NCBI GenBank assembly: GCA_031769625.1
Contig: JAUIMM010000121.1
Location: forward strand, 6,596,001 to 6,660,000
Source: Taudactylus pleione
Lineage: Eukaryota > Chordata > Amphibia > Anura > Myobatrachidae
DNA length: 64,000 nucleotides
Reading direction: 5' to 3'
The notes below the pieces were generated by a model. That model searched no databases and had not been told where the DNA came from. It saw only the letters and a list, made by a program, of their open reading frames with translations. Position 1 is the stretch's first letter. The number at the start of each line of letters is the position of its first letter. The translations under genes were made by a program, and so were the position numbers. Positions 55,324 to 64,000 of the stretch are shown here, piece by piece.

Positions 55324-55764
55324 CAGGTTGAGTCTCCCATATCCAAATATTCCGAAATACGGAATATTCCAAAATACGGAATAATTTTGTCATAACTGAG
55401 AGAATGAAACCTTTGATTTTTGATGGTTCTATGTACACAAACTTTTTCTAAGGCACAGATTATTAAAAATATTGTATAAAATTACCTTCAGGCTGTGTGT
55501 ATAAGGTGTATATGAAACATAAATTAATTTCATTTCTGTACACAAACTTTGCTTGAGCCACAAAATTATTGAAAATATTGTATAAAATTACCTGCAGACT
55601 GTGTGTATAAGGTGAATATAACACATAAATGCATTCTGTGTGTGTTTTGGGGTACCATTCCCAAGATATTTCATTATGATATGCAAATATTCCAAAATAC
55701 GGAATATTCCGTTATCCAAAATACCCCTGGTCCCAAGCATTTTGGATATGGGAGACTCAACCTG
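55324..55764. mobile_element. DNA transposon MITE, CAGGTTGAGTCTCCC termini, TA duplication
   Basis: CAGGTTGAGTCTCCCATATC is exactly inverted as GATATGGGAGACTCAACCTG. TA flanks at 55322-55323 and 55765-55766. Interior rich in CGGAATATTCCGAAATAC repeats. The satellite sequence resumes seamlessly (CTACATATAG). Termini resemble pogo/Tc2-type repeats. Confidence 0.92.
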
Positions 55765-55802
55765 TACTACATATAGCAGAGTGTAACAGTTCCACATCAA
55801 GC

Positions 55803-56350
55803 GGTAAGGAGTTGGGAAGCCAACAGACGTAATCCTGACCGCCAGCTTCCTGACTGTCTAATCCCGGCACGTGTCTAATGACAGGCGTTGAAATCCCGAT
55901 GCCTGTCATTAGATCTACACCAGGAGTCCAACACCCGCTTACCGATCAAAGGTAAGCCAGGTGCCAGGCATGGACAGGTGGGGAGAGGGCTGGTTAGGGG
56001 CTCCCAGGGGAGACTTAGGGTTAGGAACCCCCCCAGGAGGTTATGGTTAGGCTAGGGGAAGGGGGGTTAGGCACCCCCAGAGGGAGGAGGGAGATTAGGG
56101 TTAGGCACCCCCCAGGGGGACTTAGGTCTAGGCTGCAGGGAAGGGGGGGTTAGGTTTAGGCACTTAGAGGGGGGATTAGGGTTAGGCACTTGAGGGGGAG
56201 GTTAGGGTTTGGCACCCCTAAGGGAGGGTTAGGGTTAGGGGGTAGAATAGGTTTGTCAATACTTACCTTCCGATGATCAGGATTTTTACCCCTGTCGGGC
56301 TGCCGCTGTCAGGAATTGAACCGCGGCCAGCAGTAAATCATACCAATTCC
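55803..56350. mobile_element. TTAGGG-cored hAT-like element, copy 5
   Basis: Octamers CATCAAGC at 55795-55802 and 56351-56358 are identical, and the satellite continues across them (TCCACATCAAGC|ATAACC). The right end CATACCAATTCC matches the other copies. The core at about 55985-56250 is the TTAGG-GCACCCCC array. Confidence 0.92.
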
Positions 56351-56358
56351 CATCAAGC

Positions 56359-56460
56359 ATAACCATTAATACCAGCACTGGGAGACATCAGAGAGGCTGC
56401 CAGTCATACGATAAGCCTATTGAGATAATGAATCACAACCTGCTTGCATTTCATCACTAA

Positions 56461-56508
<48 letters not shown>

Positions 56509-56583
56509 ATTATTTAAAGATAACATTAAGGTTAAAATAAGCTTACCTGACTCCGAGAATTGTCATTTCACCAGGTATAGCCT
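56359..56583. repeat. Satellite fragment with TATC tract
   Basis: ATAACCATTAATACCAGCAC through AGCCTCTTA; TATC tract at about 56460-56508. Confidence 0.9.
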
Positions 56584-56796
56584 CTTAAGAAGTGAGCGGT
56601 GTCCAGTGGAGAGCCTGGGACTTCCACTAAGACTATACATCACACGCTCATTGATCTGGCTATCCGGTAATTGCAAATCTATGTCCATGTGGGATACCTC
56701 ACATAGAGGATTACATGCTGCAAACTTTATACCTATGTGGGACACCTCATATAGAGGATCACATGCTGTCTATTTTATTGTAATGTTATATGTTTA

Positions 56797-58442
56797 CAGT
56801 CAGGTCCATAAATATTGGGACATTGACAGAATTTTCATATTTTGGCCTCTATTCACCACCACAATGGTTTTGAAATGAAACAAACAAGATGTGCTTTAAC
56901 TGCAGACTTTCAGTTTTAATTTGAGGGTAATTCCATCCAAATCAGGTGAACGGTGTAGGAATTACAACGGTTTCAATATGTACCTCCCACTTTTTAAGGG
57001 GCCAAAAGTAATGGGACTATCAACTCAAAAGCTATTTCATGGACAGGTGTGGGCTATTCCCTCGTTATTTCATTATCCATTAAGAAGGTAAAAGGTCTGG
57101 AGTTGATTCTAGGTGTGACATTTGCATTTGGAATCAGTTGCTGTCGACTCAATATGAGATCCAAAGAGCTGTCACTATCAGTGAAGCAAGCCATCATTAG
57201 GCTGAAAAATCAAAACAAACCCATCAGAGAGATAGCAAAAACATTAGGTGTGGCCAAATCAACTGTTTGGAACATTCTTAAAAAGAAAGAACGCACCGGA
57301 GAGCACAGCAACACCAAAAGACCCGGAAGACCACGGAAAACAACTGTGGTGGATGACAGAAGAATTATTTCCCTGGTGAAGAAAAACCCCTTCACAACAG
57401 TTGACCAAATCAAGAACACTCTCCAGGAGGTAGACGTATATGTGTCAAAGTCAACAATCAAGAGAAGACTTCACAAGAGTGAATATAGAGGGTTCACCAC
57501 AAGATGTAAACCATTGGTGAGCCACAAAACAGGAAGACCAGATTAGAGTTTGCCAAACAAAATCTAAAAAGCCATTACAGTTCTGGAACAACATCCTATG
57601 GACAGATGAGACAAAGATCAACTTGTACCAGAGTGATGGGAAGAGAAGAGTACGGAGAAGGAAAGGAACTGCTCATGATCCAAAACATACCACCTCATCG
57701 GTGAAGCATGGTGGTGGTAGTGTCATGGCAGGGGCATGTATGGCTGCCAATGGAACTGGTTCCCTTGTATTTATTGATGATGTGACTGCTGACAAAAGCA
57801 GCAGAATGAATTCTGAAGTGTTTCGGGTAATATTATATGCTCATATTCAGTCAAATGCTTCAGAACTCATTGGACGGCGCTTCACAGTGCAGATGGACAA
57901 TGACCCGAAGCATACTGCAAAAGCAACCAAAGAGTTTTTTAAGGCTAAAAAGTGGAATGTTATGCAATGGCCAAGTCAATCCCCTGACCTGAATCTGATT
58001 GAGCATGCATTTCACTTGATGAATACAACACTGAAGGGAAAATACCCAAGAACAAGCAGGAACTGAAGATATATGCAGTAGAGGCCTGGCAGAGAATCAC
58101 CAGGGATGAAACCCAGCGTCTGGTGATGTCTATGAGTTCCAGACTTCAGGCTGTAATTGCCTGCAAAGGATTTGCAACAAAGTATTAAAAAGTGAAAGTT
58201 AGATTTAGGATAGTTTAGTTTGTCCCATTACTTTTGGCCCCTTAAAAAGTGGGAGGCACATATAGAAACCGTTGTAATTCCTACACCGTTCACCTGATTT
58301 GGATGTAATTACCCTCAAATTAAATCTGAAAGTCTGAAGTTAAATCACATCTTGTTTGTTTCATTTCAAAGCCATTGTGGTGGTGAGCAGAGGTCAAAAT
58401 ATGAAAATTCTGTCAATGTCCCAATATTTATGGACCTGACTG
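56797..58442 (+). mobile_element. Tc1-family transposon, copy 2 (1646 bp, TA duplication)
   Basis: Same termini and ~221-bp inverted repeats as copy 1, flanked by TA (56795-56796, 58443-58444). Overall identity to copy 1 is very high by eye. Confidence 0.95.
57154..58188 (+). pseudogene. Tc1-like DD34E transposase, copy 2, frameshifted
   Basis: ATG at 57154 opens the same protein as in copy 1, with HTH, GRPRKT, TDETK, MDNDPKHT and a DLNLIEHAF version of the glutamate motif. Relative to copy 1, single A residues are missing near 57528 and 57568, and a further base is lost near 58040, shifting the frame before the first catalytic aspartate and again near the C-terminus. It keeps the seven bases missing in copy 1, so the two copies died from independent lesions. 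Confidence 0.92.
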
Positions 58443-58647
58443 TATGTATATTAAATTGTGCTTCACTATATGCACTTTTCTATTTCTTTCTGGGTCATGC
58501 CACGTCCTTTGAGAAAATGATCCTCTTAAGGATTGCATTACATATAGGTTGCCATCCAGTGGACAGGAAACCGCCTGAGAATTATACCTAGGTGGATTTG
58601 TAGCTAAGCGCAGATTATGTGATTTCTGCTTTTCTTTTCAACTCTTA

Positions 58648-58862
58648 GTGACTGTTCTATTCTAAGCATTTACTATGATTGCAAGGCTAAGTGACATCAC
58701 AAAGGCTATTTATGCTGTCAGCCAGTCACATGATACATCTGCTCAAGGGATAAATCAAAACCTACTTTCATATCACAATAAATTTAGCTATCTATGTATC
58801 TATTTTTCTATATATCTATGGCTATCTAACCATTCTATCTACCCATCTAACAATATTTTTAG
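58648..58862. repeat. Satellite fragment before the hAT insertion
   Basis: AGTGACTGTTCTATTCTAAG to CAATATTTTTAG; the next satellite bases (ATAA) appear only after the hAT at 63997. Confidence 0.9.
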
Positions 58863-59022
58863 TAGGGGTGAGTGGGTTCGGATTTCTGAAATCCGAACAC
58901 CCCCGAGCCCCCCCGATCCGAGGCCGATCCGAGTCAGGCTCGACTTTTCCCGCCTGACTCGGATCTGAAATCGAGGCAAAACGTCATCATCCTCCCTTCC
59001 GGGTCTCGCGGGTTTTGGATCC

Positions 59023-59030
59023 TATATAAG
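59023..59030 (+). promoter_or_regulatory. TATA box of the hAT transposon
   Basis: TATATAAG about 160 bp inside the left end, followed by GGTACCCGCGTCGGCGCCAT. Copies A and B have TATA boxes at the equivalent position. Confidence 0.6.
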
Positions 59031-59329
59031 GTACCCGCGTCGGCGCCATTTTCTTACTCGGCTGTGGACAGTGAAGAGGGAGGGTGGGAGTTAGGGCTGG
59101 CTGGGCTGTGTAGTGTAGTGTAGTGTAGTGTAGTGCAGTGTAGTGTTGTGCTGTGCTGCTGTTGTCCATAGGGGCTGTGTCCACTACTTCAAAGTCCATA
59201 GGGGCTGGCTGGACTGTGTTGTGCAGTCAGTTGTCCATAGGGGCTGTGTCCACTCCAAAGTCCAGTGCAGTGTCCCAGTCCTAAAGGGGTGCTGTAGTGT
59301 TGTCCAGGGGGTGCTCTGTCCATCAGGGG

Positions 59330-60200
59330 TGATCCCCCCAAGTGCAAAAAAAATAAATATTTTTTCTGTGTTTGTGAATTGTGTGCAATGTGGCTGCACG
59401 TGCATCAACAAAGGAGCTGCGCCAAGCATGCGCCTGTGTCCCATAAGTAAAAGGCCGGCTGGCTTGTCCGTTAAAGGGTGCTGTAACCCCCAAAGGGCAC
59501 TCCAAACAAAATAAAAAAAAATATTTTTTTGTGTTTGTGAATTGTGTGTGCAGTAGCTGCACGTGCATCAACAAAGTAGTGCCAAGCGTGTGCCTGTGTC
59601 CCATAAATAAAGGGCCGGCTGGATTGATCGCTAAAGGGTGCTGTAATCCCCAAAGGGCACTCCAAACAAAATAAACATTTTTTTTCTGTTTTTGTGAATT
59701 GTGTACACTGTGTCTGCACCTGCATCAACAAAGGAGCAGAGCCAAGCGTGCGCCTGTGTCCCAAAAGTAAAGGGCCGGCTGGCTTGTCCATTAAAGAGTG
59801 CTGTAACCCCCAAAGGGCACTCCAAACAAAATAAAAAAATATTTTTTTTTGTGTTTGTGAATTGTGTGCGCAGTAGCCGCACGTGCATCAACAAAGTAGT
59901 GCCAAGCGTGCGCCTGTGTCCCATAAAAAAAGGGCCGGCTGGATTGACCGCTAAAGGGTGCTGTAACCCCCAAAGAGCACTCTAAACAAAATAAAAAAAT
60001 ATTTTCTGTGTTTGTGAATTGTGTGGGCTGTAGCTGCACGTGCATCAACAAAGGAGCAGCGCCAAGCATGCGCCTGTGTCCCATAAGTAAAGGGCCGGCT
60101 GGCTCATTTCTTAAAGGGTGGTGTAACCCACAAAGTGCACTAGTCTCCAACAAAAATAAAAAATTATTTTCTGTGTTTGTGTGCGCCTTAGCCCCACGTA
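59330..60200 (+). repeat. hAT leader tandem repeats, alternating 163/157-bp units
   Basis: TTTGTGAATT recurs at 59371, 59534, 59691, 59854 and 60011, giving spacings of 163, 157, 163 and 157. Units 2 and 4 share CAACAAAGTAGTGCCAAGCG while 1, 3 and 5 have CAACAAAGGAGC, so the array is a dimeric higher-order repeat. Long minus-strand frames here are repetitive by-products. Confidence 0.93.
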
Positions 60201-60218
60201 TATATCAATATAACATAA

Positions 60219-60899
60219 ATGGAGGACCAAACTTTCTCCGATAAAAATAAAATAGGGAAAGATCAAGAACCACTTCCTCCTAGTGCTAAAGCTGCTGCCA
60301 CTAGTCATGACATAGACGATAACATGCCATCAACGTCGTCTGCCAAGGCCGATGCCCAATGTCATAGTAGAGGGCACATACAATCCCAAATGACAAAGTT
60401 CAGGAAAATGACCTTGAAAAAAACATTTAAATCATCTGAAGAGAAACGTAAACTTGCCAATATGCCATTTACGACACAGAGTGGCAAGGAATGGCTAAGG
60501 TCTTTCCCTATGTTCATGACTAGTGGTTCAGCTTCACAAGACGATGGAAGCCCTCCTCATACTAAACAAATCAAACGAGTTAAGCTGGCAAAAGCACAGC
60601 GAAGAACTGTGCGTTCTAAGAAGATATCACAAATCCCCAAGGAGAGTCCAAGTGTGGTGGTGGTTGCGATGCCTGACCTTCCCAGCACTGGACGGGAAGA
60701 GGTGGCTCTTTCCACCGTTTGCACGCCCCCAGCAAGTGCTGACAGGAGCACCCACAGTCCACTTGCTGATATGCAAATTGAAGATGTCACTGTTGAAGTA
60801 CAACAGGATGAGGATACTGGTGTAGCTGGCGCTGAGGAGGAAGTTGGCGAGGAGGATTCTGATGGTGATGTGGTTTGTTTAAATCAGGCTCCGGGGTAG
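60219..60899 (+). pseudogene. hAT ORF, N-terminal part (226 codons), ends at an in-frame TAG
   Basis: Starts MEDQTFSDKN at the first ATG after the leader repeats. It has no recognisable fold: it is lysine-, serine- and proline-rich in the middle (KKTFKSSEEKRK; RTVRSKKIS, a possible nuclear localisation signal) and ends in an acidic tract (EEEVGEEDSDGD). The TAG at 60897-60899 lies six codons before, and in the same frame as, the ATG that opens the BED-finger transposase. It may therefore be an N-terminal extension cut by a single stop mutation, or a separate protein. Confidence 0.7.
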
Positions 60900-60917
60900 A
60901 CAGTTGTTGTCCGTGGG

Positions 60918-62699
60918 ATGAAAAAGCCCATCACGGTCATGCCTGGGCAGAAGACCAAACATTCCACCTCTTTGGTCTGGCAATATTTCTATCCAAATCC
61001 GGACAACAACTGTCTTGCCATATGTACCATATGTAAAGGTGAAATAAGTAGGGGTAGGGACGTTAACCACCTAGGAACATCCTCCCTTATACGTCACCTG
61101 CAGCGCATTCATAAAAAGTTACTGTCAAGTTCAGAAACTTTGGCTAAGACCGTAAGCAGTCCAGGGACACCTAAATCCCGTTGTCCTGTTGTATCCAAGC
61201 GCCTGCAAACCACATCGTCAACTCCCTCCTTGTCAATTTCCTTCTTAGTCAGGATCGGAAGTAGTCCTGCAGGCCATGTCACTGGCATGACTGACTCTCC
61301 TATCCGGGATTCCTCCGGAGGATCCTGCATTGCTACGCCTCCTGCTGCTGCTGCTGTTGCTGCTGCTGCTGGGAGTCGTTCATCATCCCAGAGAGGAAGT
61401 AGGAACACCACTACTTTTACTAAACAATTGACCCTCCAACAGTCCTTAGCGAGGAGGATGAAGTACGACAGCAGTCATCCTGAAGCAAAATGTATAACTG
61501 AGGCCTTGACTGCTATGTTGGTGTTAGACGTGCGTCCGGTATCCGCCATTAGTGCAGTGGGATTTAGACAATTGATGGAGGTAGTGTGTCCCCGGTTCCA
61601 AATCCCGTCTAGATTCCACTTCACTAGGCAGGCGATACCGAGACTGTACAGAAACGTCAGAAAAAGTGTCCTCAGTGTCCTGAAAAATGCCGTTGTACCC
61701 AATGTCCACTTAACCACGGACATGTGGACAAGTGGAACAGGGCAGACTAAGGACTATATGACTGTGACAGCCCACTGGGTAGATGTATCACCTTATGCAG
61801 CAACAGCAGCAGCGTCACCAGTAGCAGCATCTCAGAAACGCCAGCTCGTTCCAAGGCAGGCTATACTGTGTATCACCGGTTTCAGTAAGAGGCACACCGC
61901 CGACAACCTCTTAGAGAAACTGAGGGAAGTCATCGCCCAGTGGCTTACCCCACTTAGACTCTCCTGGGGATTTCTGATATCTGACAATGCCACCAATATT
62001 GTGCGGGCATTACATCTGGGCAAATTCCAGCACATCCCATGTTTTGCTCACACAATAAACTTGGAGGTGCAGAATTTTCAGAAAAGCGACAGGGGCGTGC
62101 AGGAGACGCTTTGGGTGGCCCGAAAAATTTCTGGCCACTTTCGCCATTTAGCGACTGCGTGCCGAAGACTGCAGCGCCAGCAAACACTCTTGAACCTGCC
62201 CCGCCATCACCTGAAGCAAGAGGTTGTGATGCTTTGGAACTCAACCCTCTATATGCTTCAGAGGATGGAGGAGCAGCAAAAGGCCATTCAAGCCTATACA
62301 TCCACCTATGACATAGGCAAAGGAGGGGGTATGCACCTGACTCAAGCACAGTGGAGAATGATTTCCATGTTGTGCAAGGTTCTCCAGCCCTTCGAACTTG
62401 CCACACGTGAAGTCAGTTCAGACACTGCCAGCTGGAGTCAGGTCATTCCCCTCATCAGGCTTTTGCAGAAGCAGCTGGAGAAAGTGAAGGAGGAGCTAAG
62501 ACGGAGCGATTCCGCTCAGCATGTGGGACTTGTGGATGAGGCCCTTCATTCGCTTTGCCAGGATTCCAGGGTGGTCAATCTGTTGAAATCAGACCACTAC
62601 ATTTTGGCCACCGTGCTCGATCCTAGGTATAAAGCCTATGTGGTGTCTTTCTTTTTCTGGCCGACACAAGCCTGCAGAGGTGCAAAGACCTGCTGGTGA
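60918..62699 (+). pseudogene. hAT transposase, BED finger and catalytic core (593 codons)
   Basis: ATG at 60918. The N-terminal BED zinc finger shows W21, then C36-x2-C39 and H60-x4-H65. It is followed by an alanine stretch from GCT repeats (about 61340-61372). The RNase H-like core includes LTTDMWTSG with the first catalytic aspartate near 61718, FLISDNATNIVRAL with the second near 61983, and the IPCFAHTINLEV (CxxH) motif at about 62034-62066. The open reading ends with unrelated residues after LATVLDPRYKAY, because of an indel in a T-rich run near 62650. The C-terminal domain continues in another frame. Predicted role: cut-and-paste transposition with 8-bp duplications. Confidence 0.93.
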
Positions 62700-63334
62700 A
62701 AACACTGTCAGCTGAAGCGGAACGTGACACGTCAACAGCTCCTTCTTCATTTTCTCCCGCAACTGGGGCTGCCAGGAAAAAACTTAGGTATCCTAAGCAA
62801 CCTGCTGGCAGTGATGCAGGGCAGGCAGGACCAAGTTTGGACATCTGGTCTGGACTGAAGGACCTGGCAACAATTTCTGACATGTCTACTGTCACTGCAT
62901 ATGATACTGTCACCATTGACAGAATGGTGGAGGATTACATCGGTGACAGCATCCAAGTAGGCATGTCAGACAGACCGTACCTGTACTGGCAGGAAAAAGA
63001 GGCAATTTGGAGGCCCCTGTACAAACTGGCTCTATTTTACCTGAGTTGTCCCCCCTCCAGTGTGTACTCCAAAAGAGTGTTTAGTGCAGCCGGGAACCTT
63101 GTCAGCGAAAGGCGTAGGAGGTTGCTTCCACAAAATGTGGAGAAGATGATGTTCATAAAAATGAATTATCAACTCTTCCAGGGAGACCAGCCTCCAGAAC
63201 GTACAGAGAGACCTGTGGTGGTGGATTCCAGCGGGGACGAGTTAATACTCTGTGAGGATGAGGATGTACACAACACTGAAGAGGGTGAGGAATCGGTGGA
63301 GGAGGAGGATGAGGACGACATCTTGCCTCCGTAG
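62660..63334 (+). pseudogene. hAT transposase C-terminal (dimerisation) domain, shifted frame
   Basis: After the frameshift the reading continues with TSLQRCKDLL, LDIWSGLKDLATISDMST and IWRPLYKLALFYLS. The hAT C-terminal signature PPSSVYSKRVFSAAGNL follows, then RRLLPQNVEKMMFIKMN and an acidic tail ending at the TAG at 63332-63334. At the position where related proteins usually have SERVFS this copy has SKRVFS, a change in the signature. No intact upstream start exists in this frame, so it is the continuation of the core and not a separate gene. Confidence 0.9.
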
Positions 63335-63988
63335 AGCCAGTTTGTGCAGGGACAGATTAATTGCCAGCTTGTTTTGTGGGGGCCCAAACGAACCAATAAT
63401 TTCAGCCACAGTCGTGTGGCAGACCCTGGCGCTGAAATGATTGGTTTGTTAAAGTGTGCATATCCTGTTTATACAACATAAGGGTGGGTGGGAGGGCCCA
63501 AGGGGGTGGGTGGGAGGGCCCAAGGACAATTCCTCTTTTTTTTCTTTGCATTTGCATTATGTACAGTTTGGGGCCTAGTTTTTCAAACTGCCATCCTGTC
63601 TGCCACTGCAGTGCCACTCGTAGATGGGCCACGTGTTTGTGCCGCCCACTCGTATCGCTTAGCATAGTCATCCAGCTACTTCGGTGAAACCTTTTGGACA
63701 TAAAAACACTATTGTGAGGTGTGAGGTGTTCAAAATAGACTGGAAATTAGTGGAAATTAAGGTTATTGAGGTTAATAATAGCATAGGAGCAGAAAAACCC
63801 ACAAATTCTGTGATTTTAGCTGTTTTTATGCTTTTTTTAAAAAAAAATACAGATCCAAAACATAAAACCCAGAACCCAAAACACGGAAGGGTGGTTTTGG
63901 CAAAACCAATCCAGATCCAAAACACGAAGAAAGATCCAGATCCAAAACCAAAACACAAAACACGAAAAGTGGCCGGTGCACTCCCCTA
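63335..63988. other. hAT 3' untranslated and subterminal region
   Basis: Contains two tandem copies of GGGTGGGTGGGAGGGCCCAA (63482-63524), a G-rich stretch able in principle to form a quadruplex. An A-rich subterminal zone (63835-63970) with repeated AAACACGAA and ATCCAAAAC motifs follows, and then the right terminus. Confidence 0.7.
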
Positions 63989-64000
63989 ATTTTTAGATAA

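Larger units (their letters stand above)
56584..58647. repeat. Unclassified insertion in the satellite, hosting Tc1 copy 2
   Basis: The satellite breaks at GCCTCTTA and resumes at CTCTTAGTGACTG, giving a CTCTTA repeat that may be a 6-bp target duplication. The insert carries two ~55-bp direct repeats (ATGTGGGATACCTCACATAG and ATGTGGGACACCTCATATAG). GCGGTGTCCAGTGG near its left end faces CCAGTGGACAGGAAACCGCC near its right end as an imperfect inverted repeat. Confidence 0.5.
58863..63988 (+). mobile_element. Complete hAT transposon, 5126 bp, near-autonomous
   Basis: Identical octamers ATTTTTAG at 58855-58862 and 63989-63996. Ends TAGGGGTGAG and, inverted, TAGGGGAGTG give the short imperfect inverted repeat usual for hAT. 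Both subterminal regions are repetitive: TCCGA/CTCGGATC segments at 58880-58975 and AAACACGAA/CCAAAAC segments at 63845-63970. Such repeats are where hAT transposases bind. Inside are a TATA box, a leader of ~160-bp tandem repeats and a three-part transposase reading with two lesions. Confidence 0.96.

Noticed and set aside
59184..60153. Several ~90-120-codon minus-strand frames with similar peptides
   Set aside because: They are translations of the tandem leader repeats of the hAT element, antisense to its transposase, and have no domain.
63482..63524. Functional G-quadruplex regulator
   Set aside because: Only two tandem copies of a GGGTGGGTGGGAGGG motif in a transposon 3' region; potential exists but nothing in the sequence shows a role.

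Overview
The window looks like intergenic, transposon-saturated DNA from a vertebrate with a large repeat-rich genome, most likely an amphibian. That assignment is an inference from the mix present: Tc1, hAT, Penelope-like, Ty3/gypsy and class-I-like endogenous retrovirus elements, plus satellite blocks with GATA microsatellites. I found no host protein-coding gene, tRNA or rRNA. Every protein match I can defend belongs to a mobile element, and every such reading frame is broken by at least one stop or frameshift.

Left part (1-21.1 kb). Small inverted-repeat elements with target-site duplications (TSDs) come first: a hairpin-rich element at 1463-1907 and a hAT-type element at 2923-3281. A degenerate Penelope-like element (PLE) follows at 3843-9280, with long inverted arms and a GIY-YIG endonuclease remnant; it was entered by a terminal-inverted-repeat element (itself carrying a second hairpin-rich element) and by a Tc1 copy (5642-7285). 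Next are several non-autonomous elements with 8-bp duplications, two of them with a TTAGGG-like core, and then a Ty3/gypsy remnant (12782-18794) whose LTR-gag-protease-RT segment is present twice in tandem with a 2592-bp period.

Middle part (21.1-38.9 kb). Pieces of one satellite family (21111-21946, 29066-29504, 38056-38882) are separated by large insertions. These include a second, better preserved PLE (22988-28214, minus strand), two rearranged hAT copies, a 520-bp train of about twelve consecutive hairpins (29739-30270), and a 3.4-kb hAT-type element filled with 27-bp and 32-bp minisatellites (33867-37237).

Right part (38.9-64 kb). A roughly 0.8-kb inverted-repeat element sitting in the satellite was split by a 9.2-kb endogenous retrovirus (39077-48279), whose 5' LTR in turn carries a 151-bp hAT element. 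The satellite array resumes at 50942 and continues to the end, interrupted by further elements and by a second Tc1 copy (56797-58442). It ends with a hAT element complete from end to end (58863-63988, 8-bp duplication) encoding a BED-finger transposase with two visible lesions.

Nested boundaries and target duplications give a relative insertion order, so the window reads as a stratigraphy. The hAT family ending in TAGGG(A/G)TG is represented by a nearly intact element and by a 151-bp relative inside the retroviral LTR, so it was active after the retrovirus integrated.
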